A stretch of 64,000 nucleotides of DNA from Streptomyces sp. TP-A0874 (lineage in GTDB: Bacteria; Actinomycetota; Actinomycetes; Streptomycetales; Streptomycetaceae): the NCBI RefSeq assembly GCF_001748085.1, contig NZ_BBZK01000003.1, positions 744,001-808,000 of the forward strand, read 5' to 3'. The position numbers and the translations under genes are program-made. Under the pieces are notes generated by a model. That model ran no database searches. It was not told the origin of the DNA and worked only from the letters and a program-made list of their open reading frames with translations. Within the stretch, counting starts at the first letter, position 1. Each line of letters begins with the position of its first letter. Of this stretch, positions 1 through 8,460 are shown in pieces.

Positions 1-1323
1 TCGGCGGGCGGTCCGTGCCACCACCTTCGGGAGTGAGTCCGGCACGCTGGTGTACTCCCGCTGCAGCCGCTTCGGAGCCGGACGGGCCTCCCGGAGCTGC
101 TCGGCCGTGGGCTCCAGGAGCAGGCTGCTGACCCGGTAGCGGGCGCCCCGGGTGGTCTGGCCCCGGTCACCGACGAGGGTGCGGCCCTCCGGCTCGAACC
201 GCCAGCGGCCGTCGACCTCCACCTTGGTGGCCGGATACGGCAGCGGCAGCCAGTCCTGCCGGTACCAGTCCGCGGCCGAGACGCTGGTCACGACCGTGCT
301 GGTGGAGACGTCCTCACTCAGCCCGGACGGGTCCGGCAGCCGGGGTGGGACAGCGCTCACCGGGCGCTCCGAGGACTTCCAGGAGTCTCCGTCGAACCTG
401 TCCAGAGCGACGATCCGCAGGTAGAGGTCGCGCGCGCTGGGCGCGTCGGTGCGGTATCTGAGGACCTCCCGGTTCTCCGGCTGGTTGAGGCTGTTCTGCA
501 GCGAGACGAGCGGGTTCACCGCGGATATGGTGCCGCTCCCGGGCCCCTCGCCGGAGCCGCGCTTCGGCGCGTTCAGCACCCCGGACCCCAGCGACGGCAC
601 CAGCGCGGGCACCAGCAGCGCGACCCCGAGTACCGCCGCACCGATCCGGCGGCCGGTGCGCGCGGGGGCGAAGGACCAGTGGCGGCGCTCCCCCAGCCCA
701 GCCCCCAGCCGGCTGGCGGAGCGGGAGGGGCCGGAGAGCACCGGGCCCCACCGGGAGAGCCGGTCCCGGCCCTCGGCCAGGAGCAGCAGCAGGAAACCGG
801 CGGCGCTCGTCACGAACCACAACCAGCTCGCCCCGCTCTGGGACAGCCCGGTGGCCACCGAGTACAGCGCCAGCAGTGGGAGACCGGCCGGAGCGACCGT
901 CCGGTACGTCACCGCGAGCGAGTCGACGATCAGCCCGATCAGCAGCACCCCGCCCACCAGCATCAGCCGGATGCCCGGGGTGACCGGCGCCGGTATGGCG
1001 TACTGCCGCACGTCGTCGCCGCCCTGGCCCAGCAGCCGGCCCAGCTCGGCGAGGGCCGACGGGCCCGGCAGCAGCCCACCGAGCGCCTGGCCACGGGCGA
1101 AGAGGAGGGTGAGGAGGAGCAGGGCCACCAGGGCCTGTGCCGCCACCGTCAGCGGCCGGGGCAGCGGCACCCGGCGGGCCACCACCCCGGCGCCCGAGAC
1201 CACGGCCAGTGTGATCGTCGCCTGGACGATCCAGCCGACCGGTTCGACCAGCGGCAACAGCGAACACGCCGTCAACAGGGTGGCCAGCGCCGCGCAGAGG
1301 GCGAGCCGGCCCGGTCCGCTCAT
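1..1323 (-). CDS. TgpA-type DUF3488/transglutaminase-like membrane protein (partial)
   Basis: The reading frame is open from an ATG at 1323 to the left edge, giving 441 codons, so the C-terminus is missing. The first half is very hydrophobic, with about six membrane segments in residues 5-190 and another near 235. It is followed by an extracytoplasmic stretch typical of TgpA proteins, including L-Y-L-R-I-V-A-L-D-x-F-D-G-x-S-W near residue 310. The catalytic Cys-His-Asp of the transglutaminase fold would lie off the window. The start overlaps the stop of the DUF58 gene (ATGA), so the two are probably translationally coupled. MoxR-DUF58-transglutaminase trios are a common actinobacterial arrangement; a role in protein modification at the membrane is inferred from the family only. 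Confidence 0.85.
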   Translation of the reverse strand, partial: MSGPGRLALCAALATLLTACSLLPLVEPVGWIVQATITLAVVSGAGVVARRVPLPRPLTVAAQALVALLLLTLLFARGQALGGLLPGPSALAELGRLLGQGGDDVRQYAIPAPVTPGIRLMLVGGVLLIGLIVDSLAVTYRTVAPAGLPLLALYSVATGLSQSGASWLWFVTSAAGFLLLLLAEGRDRLSRWGPVLSGPSRSASRLGAGLGERRHWSFAPARTGRRIGAAVLGVALLVPALVPSLGSGVLNAPKRGSGEGPGSGTISAVNPLVSLQNSLNQPENREVLRYRTDAPSARDLYLRIVALDRFDGDSWKSSERPVSAVPPRLPDPSGLSEDVSTSTVVTSVSAADWYRQDWLPLPYPATKVEVDGRWRFEPEGRTLVGDRGQTTRGARYRVSSLLLEPTAEQLREARPAPKRLQREYTSVPDSLPKVVARTARR

Positions 1324-2765
1324 CACGCCTCCACACCCCCCGCGAAACCCTTGGGCCGGCCCGCCGCGGCATCCCGGTCGGCCCGCTGCCAGAGCTCCGG
1401 CAAGGAGGCGCCCGGTGGGACGGGGACCACGGTCCAGCCGGCCTCACGCAGCGGCCGCAGCCGCTCCTCGCCCAGGCTCTCCGAGGCGGACCACTCCGAC
1501 CGGTCGGCCTCCGACCACCAGTCGGCGGAGTCCAGCAGGAAAACCACCGCGGCGTCGCTGCGGCGACCCATCCGGGCCACCAGGGCGGTCTGCTCCGGGT
1601 CGAGGTCGCCGAGGAAGGCGATCAGCAGTCCTTCACCGCCCTGGAGCATCACGTCGTAGGCGCGGGAGAGGCTCGGCTCCGCGGAGTGGTCCAGTACGGC
1701 GAGGGAGTCCAGCAGCAGGGCGGCGACCTCCGGTGAGTCGCTGCTGAAACCGCTGCTCCCCTGGCCGGGCACCGACAAGCCGGTGTCGGTCAGCAACCGG
1801 ACCGAGAAGCCGCGCTCCAGCATGTGGGAGAGGACCGAGGCGGCCCCCGAGACTGCCCACTCGAAGGCCGAGTCGGGCCCACTGCCCCGGTACCCGGCCG
1901 AGCGGGTGTCCAACAGGACCGTGCACCGGGCGCGCCGCGGCTGCTCCTCCCGGCGGACCATCAGCTCGCCGTAGCGGGCGGTAGAGCGCCAGTGCACCCG
2001 GCGCAGGTCGTCACCGTGCCGGTAGTCCCGCGGGATCACGTCCTCCTCGCCGGCCAGGGCGAGCGAGGCCCGACGGCCGTCCCCGTAGCCGGCGGCATCC
2101 CCGGAGAGCCGCGCCGGCGGCAGTGGATCGACCCTGGGGACCACGGTGAGGGTGTCCTGGACGGTGAAGGGCCTGGCGAGCTCGCACATGCCGAACGGGT
2201 CCGCCACCCACAGCTGCAGCGGCCCCAGCGGGTAGCACCCCCGCAGGTCGGAGCGGACCCGGTAGGAGACCTCCCGCAGCCCTCCGGGCTCCACCCGGTC
2301 GAGCACGAACCGCGGCCTCGCGCCCAGCACGTAGGGCACCTGGTCCTGGATGAGCATCAGCCCCGTGGGCAGCCGGGAGGCGTTGCTGATCCGCAGCCAC
2401 ACCCGGGACTCGGACAGGGCGGTCACCCGGGTCGGGGACACCGTCCGAACGCCCGTCACCCGGTGGCGCGTGCGGTACAGCACCACCACGCAGACCAGTG
2501 GCAGCACCGCCAGCAGCAGCCCCACCCGCAGCAGGTCCGCCTCCCCCAGCGCGAAGCTGCATCCGCCGGCGGCGAGACCGGCGGCCAGGAACGACCTTCC
2601 CCGGGTCGTCAGCCCCGCGAAAGCGGCCCCGAGGCCGGCCCGGCCGGCCTCGGCCCCCGGTTCCGCGAGCCGCCCGGCCGGGTCCGCGGTCCGCCCGGGG
2701 GCGGCTTCCGGAGCGAAGGCCGCCCCGGGAGCCGCCGGGTGCGGGTCCGGCCCGGCCGCGGGCAT
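1323..2765 (-). CDS. DUF58 domain-containing protein
   Basis: This 480-residue protein has an Ala/Pro-rich N-terminus, two membrane segments near residues 58-100 and a C-terminal DUF58 region. The family signature is present at about 247-270 as D-Y-R-x-G-D-D-L-R-R-V-H-W-R-S-T-A-R. DUF58 proteins have a von Willebrand-A-like fold and are thought to act with MoxR ATPases as chaperone-like pairs; the substrate is unknown. The ATG at 2765 overlaps the moxR stop (ATGA). A GTG one codon upstream is also possible. The stop overlaps the start of the transglutaminase-like gene, so the three genes form one tightly coupled operon. Confidence 0.9.
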   Translation of the reverse strand: MPAAGPDPHPAAPGAAFAPEAAPGRTADPAGRLAEPGAEAGRAGLGAAFAGLTTRGRSFLAAGLAAGGCSFALGEADLLRVGLLLAVLPLVCVVVLYRTRHRVTGVRTVSPTRVTALSESRVWLRISNASRLPTGLMLIQDQVPYVLGARPRFVLDRVEPGGLREVSYRVRSDLRGCYPLGPLQLWVADPFGMCELARPFTVQDTLTVVPRVDPLPPARLSGDAAGYGDGRRASLALAGEEDVIPRDYRHGDDLRRVHWRSTARYGELMVRREEQPRRARCTVLLDTRSAGYRGSGPDSAFEWAVSGAASVLSHMLERGFSVRLLTDTGLSVPGQGSSGFSSDSPEVAALLLDSLAVLDHSAEPSLSRAYDVMLQGGEGLLIAFLGDLDPEQTALVARMGRRSDAAVVFLLDSADWWSEADRSEWSASESLGEERLRPLREAGWTVVPVPPGASLPELWQRADRDAAAGRPKGFAGGVEA

Positions 2766-3760
2766 CACAGCCCCCGCGCCCCGGAGGGTTGGGCGTACCC
2801 GGCCGGCGCCGGCACGGTTCGCAGGATCTCCGCGACGATCTGCTCGGCGGTCCGCTGGTTCAGTTGGGCCTGCGCGGTCGGCAGCAGCCGGTGCGCCAGT
2901 ACGGGCACGGCCATCGACTGCACGTCGTCCGGGAGCGCGAAGTCCCGGCCGTCGAGCGCCGCCGTGGCCTTCGCGGCCCGCAGCAGGTGCAGTGTCGCCC
3001 GCGGTGAGGCGCCCAGCCGCAGCTCCGGGTGGTTCCGGGTGGCGGTGACCAGGTCGACCGCGTAGCGGCGCACCGGGCCGGCGACGTGGACGGTCCGTAC
3101 CGCGGCGATCAGGCGGACGATCTCGTCGGCGTGGGCGACCGGCCGTAGCTGCTCCAGCGCCGGGGCGCCGCCGTGCACGTCGAGCATCTCCAACTCGGCC
3201 TCGACGCTCGGGTATCCGATCGACACCCGGGCCATGAACCGGTCGCGCTGGGCCTCCGGCAGCGGGTAGGTGCCCTCCATCTCGACCGGGTTCTGGGTGG
3301 CGACCACCATGAAGGGACTGGGCAGCTCGTAGGTGTGCCCGTCCACGGTGACCTGGCGCTCCTCCATCGACTCCAGCAGCGCCGACTGCGTCTTCGGGGA
3401 GGCGCGGTTGATCTCGTCGCCGATCACGATCTGGGCGAAGATCGCCCCGGGTTTGAACTCGAAGTCCCGGCGCTGCTGGTCGAAGACGCTGACCCCGGTG
3501 ATGTCGGAGGGCAGCAGGTCCGGGGTGAACTGGACCCTCCGGATCGAACAGTCGACCGATCGCGCCAGCGCCTTGGCGAGCATGGTCTTCCCCACCCCGG
3601 GCACGTCCTCGATGAGCAGGTGGCCGGCTGCGAGCAGCACGGTCAGTGAGAGCCGTACGACCTCCGGCTTGCCTTCGATCACCCGCTCCACCGATGTGCG
3701 GATCCGCTCCGTGGTGGTGGTCAGGTCAGCGAGGCTCGCTCGTTCGTCATGGGTCGTCAC
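2765..3760 (-). CDS. MoxR-family AAA+ ATPase
   Basis: A 331-residue MoxR ATPase. The Walker A motif G-V-G-K-T is at residues 55-59, Walker B I-V-I-G-D-E-I-N-R-A at 112-121, and the MoxR segment A-T-Q-N-P-V-E-x-E-G-T-Y-P-L-P-E-A-Q-x-D-R-F follows at about 154. MoxR proteins are thought to assist folding or activation of partner proteins, here probably the DUF58 and TgpA products encoded downstream. I chose GTG at 3760 because GGAGG lies about 5 bases upstream and family members begin near this point. The frame stays open to 3874, so a longer N-terminus cannot be excluded. Confidence 0.9.
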   Translation of the reverse strand: MTTHDERASLADLTTTTERIRTSVERVIEGKPEVVRLSLTVLLAAGHLLIEDVPGVGKTMLAKALARSVDCSIRRVQFTPDLLPSDITGVSVFDQQRRDFEFKPGAIFAQIVIGDEINRASPKTQSALLESMEERQVTVDGHTYELPSPFMVVATQNPVEMEGTYPLPEAQRDRFMARVSIGYPSVEAELEMLDVHGGAPALEQLRPVAHADEIVRLIAAVRTVHVAGPVRRYAVDLVTATRNHPELRLGASPRATLHLLRAAKATAALDGRDFALPDDVQSMAVPVLAHRLLPTAQAQLNQRTAEQIVAEILRTVPAPAGYAQPSGARGL

Positions 3761-3907
3761 CCGGCCCTCCTCAGCCCTTTCTCCGGGCCGACGCCGCTGC
3801 CCACGGACCGGCCCACCCCGAAACGACGGGTGTCCGCTCCCGGACAGGCCGGCAGCGGTAACCGTCCCCCGCATTCTCGCCGCCTCAGCGCCCTCCCGTC
3901 ACTCGCC

Positions 3908-3916
3908 TGTGGATAA
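3908..3916 (-). promoter_or_regulatory. DnaA-box-like 9-mer
   Basis: The plus strand reads TGTGGATAA, which is TTATCCACA on the minus strand, a perfect match to the classical DnaA box. It lies between the carbonic anhydrase stop and moxR. A single 9-mer can occur by chance, although its AT content is unusual in this DNA. Confidence 0.3.
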
Positions 3917-3980
3917 CGGGTGAAGTTCCCTGGTGGGAGGGTTTCGCCCGGACCCGTGCCGGTCGGCCGGGCTGCCGACA

Positions 3981-4559
3981 TCACCGCGGGTCGATCTCCC
4001 GCAGCAGGCCGGTCGTCACGTCGAAGACGAATCCGCGGACGTCGTCGGTGTGCAGCAGGAACGGGCAGGTGCGCACCCGCTGCATCGACTGCCGCACGTC
4101 CTGGTCGACATCGCGGAACGCCTCCACGGCCCAGGCCGGACGTTGCCCGACCTCCATCTCCAGGTCGTGCCGGAACTCCTCGGTGATGCTCTCCAGACCA
4201 CAGTTGGTGTGGTGGATGAGGATCACGCTCCGGGTGCCGAGAGCGCGCTGGCTGATGGTGAGCGAGCGGATGGTGTCGTCGGTGACCACCCCGCCGGCGT
4301 TGCGGATGGTGTGGCAGTCGCCCAGCTCCAGTCCGAGCACCGCGTGCAGGTCGATCCGGGCGTCCATACACGCCACCACCGCCACCTTCAGGACCGGGCG
4401 GGCGTCCATCCCCGGATCGCGGAAGTCGGCGGCGTAGTGGCGGTTTGCCTCGAGCAGGCGGTCGGTGACGGTGCCGCCGGAAGCGGCCTCCGCTCGGGCG
4501 GGCTGCTCCGGAGCGGCCGGACCGGACGAGCCCGCGGACTGGGGTGCTGGTGTCGACAT
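3981..4559 (-). CDS. beta-class carbonic anhydrase
   Basis: A 192-residue cytosolic zinc enzyme interconverting carbon dioxide and bicarbonate. The zinc ligands and catalytic dyad of the beta class are visible: C64-M-D66-A-R68, then H117 and C120 in H-H-T-N-C-G. A conserved T-I-R-N-A-G-G lies between them. The first 30 residues are Ala/Pro/Ser-rich and not conserved in the family. The ATG at 4559 is chosen because the family fold starts shortly after it; the frame is open much further upstream but that part looks non-coding. A TATAAC box lies 9 bases upstream of the ATG, so the mRNA may be nearly leaderless. The gene is divergent from the dcw cluster. Confidence 0.93.
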   Translation of the reverse strand: MSTPAPQSAGSSGPAAPEQPARAEAASGGTVTDRLLEANRHYAADFRDPGMDARPVLKVAVVACMDARIDLHAVLGLELGDCHTIRNAGGVVTDDTIRSLTISQRALGTRSVILIHHTNCGLESITEEFRHDLEMEVGQRPAWAVEAFRDVDQDVRQSMQRVRTCPFLLHTDDVRGFVFDVTTGLLREIDPR

Positions 4560-4568
4560 GCGTACGAA

Positions 4569-4574
4569 GTTATA
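4569..4574 (-). promoter_or_regulatory. candidate -10 box of the carbonic anhydrase gene
   Basis: On the minus strand this reads TATAAC and ends 9 bases before the ATG at 4559. This spacing would put the transcription start at or within a few bases of the start codon. No convincing -35 box is seen. Confidence 0.45.
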
Positions 4575-4711
4575 GCGCGGACGCCGGTTGGGTGAGCGAT
4601 AAGTCCCATGAAATCGGTCAGAGGAAACCCTTGTGACGCATCGCACAGGGCTTCCTGAGGGCCCGCCGGACGGGTGAGTCGAGCCGAGGCCCCGCCGCGC
4701 AGGCCAGTTGG

Positions 4712-4739
4712 TTGACCGAAGGGACGAGTGGACTAAAGT
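4712..4739 (+). promoter_or_regulatory. candidate vegetative promoter of the dcw cluster
   Basis: TTGACC (4712-4717) and TAAAGT (4734-4739) are separated by 16 bases, a fair match to the housekeeping (HrdB-type) promoter consensus. Transcription would start near 4746 and leave a leader of about 195 bases before rsmH. Confidence 0.5.
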
Positions 4740-4747
4740 GACGCGAA

Positions 4748-4945
4748 GTGGGAGGCGTGAGGCTCCCCCTGGGATTCGAACACCTCCGCGTGCGCGGCGC
4801 GTACGTACGGCTCGGCCTCCTCCCGCTCGCCGGTCCGGCTGGCGCCCCTTCCCCGGCGCCAGCAGGGCCGTCCCCTTCAGAGCGGGCGGGGACCCGGCGG
4901 TGCGTACGGGCCGCCGCTCGACCGCCCGCAACGGAAGGCGCATGA
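4748..4945 (+). CDS. possible 65-residue leader ORF before rsmH
   Basis: An open frame with GTG starts at 4748 or 4757 ends in a TGA that overlaps the ATG of rsmH (ATGA). The product would be basic and Ala/Pro/Arg-rich, with no recognised domain. A purine-rich GGGAGG lies just before the second GTG but too close for an ideal ribosome binding site. In favour of it are the position just after the candidate promoter and the stop-start overlap; against it is that long open frames are common in this high-GC DNA. Confidence 0.2.
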   Translation: MGGVRLPLGFEHLRVRGAYVRLGLLPLAGPAGAPSPAPAGPSPSERAGTRRCVRAAARPPATEGA

Positions 4946-5898
4946 GCCAGACCCGACACGTCCCGGTGATGCTCCAACGCTGCCTGGACCTACTCGCGCC
5001 GGCTCTGGGTGAGCCGGGAGCCGTCGTCGTCGACTGCACGCTCGGGCTGGGCGGCCACAGCGAAGCGCTGCTCGCGGCCTTCCCCACCGCCCGGCTGATC
5101 GGGCTCGACCGCGACCCGGCGGCGCTCGAACTCGCGAGACGGCGACTGGCCCCGTACGGCGACCGGGCCACCTGCGTCCACGCCGTCTACGACCAGCTGC
5201 CGGAGGTCCTGAACCGGCTGGAGGTGCCGCGGGTCCAGGGCGTCCTCTTCGACCTGGGGGTCTCCTCCATGCAGCTGGACGAGGCGGAGCGCGGTTTCGC
5301 CTACGCGCGGAACGCCCCCCTCGACATGCGCATGGACCAGACGACCGGACAGAGCGCGGCCGAGGTCCTCAACACCTATCCGCCCGGCGAGCTGGTGCGC
5401 ATCCTGCGCCAGTACGGCGAGGAGAGGTTCGCTCGCCGGATCGTGGAGGCGGTCGTCAGGGAGCGGGCGAAGGAGCCCTTCAGCGACAGTGCGCGGCTGG
5501 TCGAACTGATCCGCGAGGCCCTGCCGCAGTCCGCCAAGCGGACCGGCGGCAACCCGGCGAAGCGCACCTTCCAGGCGCTGCGCATCGAAGTCAACGGCGA
5601 GTTGACCACCCTGGAACGGGCGATACCCGCGGCCGTCCAAGCGCTGGCGGTCGGGGGCCGGATCGCCGTCCTCTCGTACCACTCACTCGAGGACAGGCTG
5701 GTCAAACAGGTGCTCACCGCCGGTGCGCGCAGCACCGCGCCGGCCGGGCTGCCGGTCGTCCCCGAGCGCTACCAGCCGCGTCTGGAGCTGCTGACCAGAG
5801 GCGCCGAGCTGGCGACCGAGGAGGAGATCGCGGAGAACAGCCGGGCCGCGCCCGTCAGGCTGCGCGGCGCCCGGCGGATTCGGGAGGAGGCCGGATGA
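4942..5898 (+). CDS. rsmH: 16S rRNA (cytosine1402-N4)-methyltransferase RsmH (MraW)
   Basis: A 318-residue SAM-dependent methyltransferase that modifies C1402 in the 16S rRNA decoding centre and is usually the first gene of dcw clusters. The SAM loop [11 protein letters not shown] is at about residues 30-40, [11 protein letters not shown] at about 110, and the family C-terminal segment [12 protein letters not shown] at about 250. GGAAGG lies 3 bases upstream of the chosen ATG. The frame is open upstream to 4708 but that part does not resemble the family. The stop overlaps the ftsL start (ATGA). Confidence 0.97.
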   Translation: MSQTRHVPVMLQRCLDLLAPALGEPGAVVVDCTLGLGGHSEALLAAFPTARLIGLDRDPAALELARRRLAPYGDRATCVHAVYDQLPEVLNRLEVPRVQGVLFDLGVSSMQLDEAERGFAYARNAPLDMRMDQTTGQSAAEVLNTYPPGELVRILRQYGEERFARRIVEAVVRERAKEPFSDSARLVELIREALPQSAKRTGGNPAKRTFQALRIEVNGELTTLERAIPAAVQALAVGGRIAVLSYHSLEDRLVKQVLTAGARSTAPAGLPVVPERYQPRLELLTRGAELATEEEIAENSRAAPVRLRGARRIREEAG

Positions 5899-6302
5899 CG
5901 ACAACTCTGCGGGACGGGGTCGCCCGGCTGGCCCGGGTGCTGCCGGCCGGGCGGAGCACCGCACCCCGGACGCCCTTCGTGCTGCTGGTGGTGGTGCTGC
6001 TCGCCAGCGGACTGATCACCCTGCTCCTGTTGAACGCCTCCCTCAACCAGGGCTCCTTCCGGCTCAGCCAGCTGGAGAGGGAGACCGGCGAACTCACCGA
6101 CCAGCAGCAGGCGCTGCAGCAGGAGGTCGACGGCTACTCCGCGCCGGACGCCCTGGAGCGGCGGGCCCGCGGGCTCGGCCTGGTGCCCGGCGGGGCCCCC
6201 GTCTTTCTCGCCCCCGACGGCACGGTGTACGGAGTGCCCTCACCGGCCGCGGCCGACCCCTCCGCGGGGGCGCCGCACCCCCGCGGGGACGGAGATGACT
6301 AG
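5895..6302 (+). CDS. ftsL: cell division protein FtsL-like (septum formation initiator family)
   Basis: A 135-residue bitopic membrane protein: a short cytoplasmic N-terminus, one membrane segment at about residues 30-52, then a coiled-coil-like stretch (about 58-90) rich in Leu, Gln and Glu. FtsL forms a trimer with DivIC and FtsQ and controls FtsWI activation at the septum. The assignment rests mainly on topology, size and position between rsmH and ftsI, because FtsL sequences are poorly conserved. It overlaps rsmH by four bases and ftsI by eight, so translational coupling is likely. Confidence 0.88.
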   Translation: MTTTLRDGVARLARVLPAGRSTAPRTPFVLLVVVLLASGLITLLLLNASLNQGSFRLSQLERETGELTDQQQALQQEVDGYSAPDALERRARGLGLVPGGAPVFLAPDGTVYGVPSPAAADPSAGAPHPRGDGDD

Positions 6303-8268
6303 CCGGCGGTACCCCGACCGCCCGGGGGCGGGCCGGGGCGGGCCCCGGAACGGCGGCGGACGCCCCGCCTCCGGACACCGGCGGGGAAGCCGTCCGAGCA
6401 GCGGCGCCCCCCGCCGGCCCCGCCCGGCGGTCAAACGCCCCGCCGGGACTCTGCGGCTCGGCAGCCCGCGTCCCAGACTGCGCCTGGTGAGCCTCCTGCT
6501 GACGCTGGTGATGCTCACCTTCGCGGGGCGGCTCCTCCAGGTGCAGGCCGTCGACGCCACGGCCTACGCGACCAAGGGCGAGGTCAACCGCTACGTGACC
6601 CACCCCCTCGCCGCCGAGCGCGGCGCCATCACCGACCGCACCGGGAAGGCGCTCGCCACCACCGTCGACGCCTACGACATCATCGGCGACCCGTTCTTCC
6701 TCACCCCGGAGCAGAGCGGTGTCGAAGACGCCCCGCGGCGGGCCGCGGCCGTTCTGGCACCGATCCTCGGGGAGCCGGAGAGCGTGCTGGCCCAGCGGCT
6801 GGGCGTCTCGGGATCGCGCTACGCCGTCCTCGCCCGCCAACAGGCGCCCGAGGTCTGGAAGAAGATCAAGCGGCTGAAGCAGACGTACGCGGAGCGGGCG
6901 GCCGAGGGCAGAGGCCCCAACATCATGGCCGGGATAAACCCCGAGCCGCACAGCAAGCGGGTCTATCCCAACAAGGAGCTGGCCGCGAGCGTGCTGGGCT
7001 TCGTCAACAGCGAGGGCAAGGGCGCCGGCGGCCTGGAGGCCCTCCTGGAGAAGGAGCTGGCCGGCACCCCGGGAAAGATCACCTACGCGCAGTCCGGCGG
7101 CCGCCAGCTGCCGATGGTCGGCAGCAGGGAGCAACCCGCCGTACCCGGCACCGAGATAGAGCTGACGATCGACCGGGACATCCAGTGGGCCGCCCAGCGG
7201 GCCATCACCGAGCAGGTGAAGGAGTCCAAGGCGGACCGGGGCTACGTGGTCGTCCAGGACGTCCGCACCGGCGAACTCCTGGCGCTCGCCAACGCACCCG
7301 GCTTCGACCCCAACGACATCTCCTCCGCCGACGGCGCGAGCCTGGGCAACGCCGCGCTCCAGGACGCCTACGAGCCGGGGAGCACCAGCAAGGTCATGTC
7401 GATGGCGGCGGTGCTCGAAGAGGGCGTCGCGACGGCCGACACCCATGTGACCGTGCCCAACCGGCTGCACCGGGCCGACCGGCTCTTCGCCGACGACGTG
7501 GACCACCCCACCTGGCACCTGACGCTCAACGGGGTGCTCGCCAAATCCAGCAACATCGGCACCATCCTCGCCACCGAGCAGCTCGGACCGACCCAGCAGG
7601 AGGCCAACGAAGTCCTCCACTCCTACCTGCGGAAGTTCGGCATCGGGCAACCCACCGGCCTGGGCTATCCGGGCGAGACCCGCGGCATCCTCGCCGATCC
7701 CGCGGAGTGGAGCGCCTCGCAGCAGTACACCATCCCCTTCGGCCAGGGGCTCTCCCTCAACGCGGTACAGGCCACCTCCGTCTACTCGACGATCGCCAAC
7801 GGCGGGGTGCGCGTCGAACCCACCCTGGTGCGCGGCACCCGGGGCCCCGACGGAGAGCACACCCCTGCCCCGGCTCCCCGGAAGACCCGGGTCGTCAGCG
7901 CGGAGACCGCCCGGACCGTGGCCGCCATGCTCGAGTCGGTGGTGGACGACGAGGAGGGGACCGGCGGCCGGGCACAGATCCCCGGCTACCGGGTCGCGGG
8001 GAAGACCGGTACCTCCAACCGGGTGGATCCGGACACCGGCCGCTACCGCGGGTACACCGCCTCCTTCGCCGGCTTCGCCCCCGCCGACCAGCCCCGGGTG
8101 GCGATCTACTGCGCCGTGCAGAACCCCACCAAGGGCAGTTACTACGGCGGCCAGGTCTGCGGCCCGATCTACCAGCAGGTCATGGAGTTCGTGCTGAAGA
8201 CCCTCCGGACGCCACCGAGCGGCAAGGAGCGTGCCAAACTCCCGGTGACCTTCGACCCCGACGGCTGA
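6295..8268 (+). CDS. ftsI: class B penicillin-binding protein, septal transpeptidase FtsI (PBP3)
   Basis: A 657-residue membrane-anchored DD-transpeptidase that crosslinks septal peptidoglycan together with FtsW. A long Arg/Pro/Gly-rich cytoplasmic tail (1-60) precedes a single membrane segment at about 64-85 and the PBP dimerisation domain. The transpeptidase motifs are intact: S363-T-S-K366, S418-S-N420 and K570-T-G-T573. The start overlaps the end of ftsL. The basic N-terminal tail is longer than in enterobacteria, as is usual in actinomycetes. Confidence 0.97.
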   Translation: MTSRRYPDRPGAGRGGPRNGGGRPASGHRRGSRPSSGAPRRPRPAVKRPAGTLRLGSPRPRLRLVSLLLTLVMLTFAGRLLQVQAVDATAYATKGEVNRYVTHPLAAERGAITDRTGKALATTVDAYDIIGDPFFLTPEQSGVEDAPRRAAAVLAPILGEPESVLAQRLGVSGSRYAVLARQQAPEVWKKIKRLKQTYAERAAEGRGPNIMAGINPEPHSKRVYPNKELAASVLGFVNSEGKGAGGLEALLEKELAGTPGKITYAQSGGRQLPMVGSREQPAVPGTEIELTIDRDIQWAAQRAITEQVKESKADRGYVVVQDVRTGELLALANAPGFDPNDISSADGASLGNAALQDAYEPGSTSKVMSMAAVLEEGVATADTHVTVPNRLHRADRLFADDVDHPTWHLTLNGVLAKSSNIGTILATEQLGPTQQEANEVLHSYLRKFGIGQPTGLGYPGETRGILADPAEWSASQQYTIPFGQGLSLNAVQATSVYSTIANGGVRVEPTLVRGTRGPDGEHTPAPAPRKTRVVSAETARTVAAMLESVVDDEEGTGGRAQIPGYRVAGKTGTSNRVDPDTGRYRGYTASFAGFAPADQPRVAIYCAVQNPTKGSYYGGQVCGPIYQQVMEFVLKTLRTPPSGKERAKLPVTFDPDG

Positions 8269-8281
8269 CCCGGCTGATGCC

Positions 8282-8420
8282 CCGACGCCGCTCCGCGTCG
8301 GCCCCCTCTCCCACCCGTCTCCCGCCGCCGCCCTCAGATGACGCCGCTCCGCTTCGGCCCCCTCTCCCGCCCGTCTCCCGCCGCCGCCCTCAGGTGACGC
8401 CGCTCCGCGTCGGCCCCCTC
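8282..8420 (+). repeat. 56-bp tandem repeat (about 2.4 copies) between ftsI and murE
   Basis: Units begin at 8284, 8340 and 8396 with an exact 56-base period; the third copy stops at about 8420. Each unit starts with a hairpin-forming stretch of GACGC, a 6-base loop and GCGTC. In the first copy the stem extends to seven pairs (8282-8288 with 8295-8301). The second copy carries a substitution in the right arm. The period is not a multiple of three and the region lies outside genes. Confidence 0.9.
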
Positions 8421-8447
8421 ATTTCGCGGTGAGGTGGGTCGGGCCGG

Positions 8448-8453
8448 TACGCT
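8448..8453 (+). promoter_or_regulatory. candidate -10 box of murE
   Basis: TACGCT ends 7 bases before the GTG at 8461, a spacing that would give a leaderless murE mRNA. It suggests murE can be transcribed from its own promoter downstream of the tandem repeat. Confidence 0.4.
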
Positions 8454-8460
8454 CACGGCC

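Larger units (their letters stand above)
4560..4941. other. divergent intergenic region before the dcw cluster
   Basis: This 382-base gap separates the carbonic anhydrase gene (leftward) from rsmH (rightward). It holds a candidate leftward -10 box, a candidate rightward promoter at 4712-4739 and about 200 bases of untranslated leader for rsmH. Inside the leader is an open frame (4748-4945) whose stop overlaps the rsmH start. No mraZ gene is present. Confidence 0.6.

Noticed and set aside
3981..5171. 396-codon version of the carbonic anhydrase
   Set aside because: The first 200 residues run through the divergent promoter region and rsmH in antisense; the enzyme begins at 4559.
6094..7860. 588-codon open frame on the minus strand opposite ftsI
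   Set aside because: Antisense shadow; ftsI motifs on the plus strand are intact.
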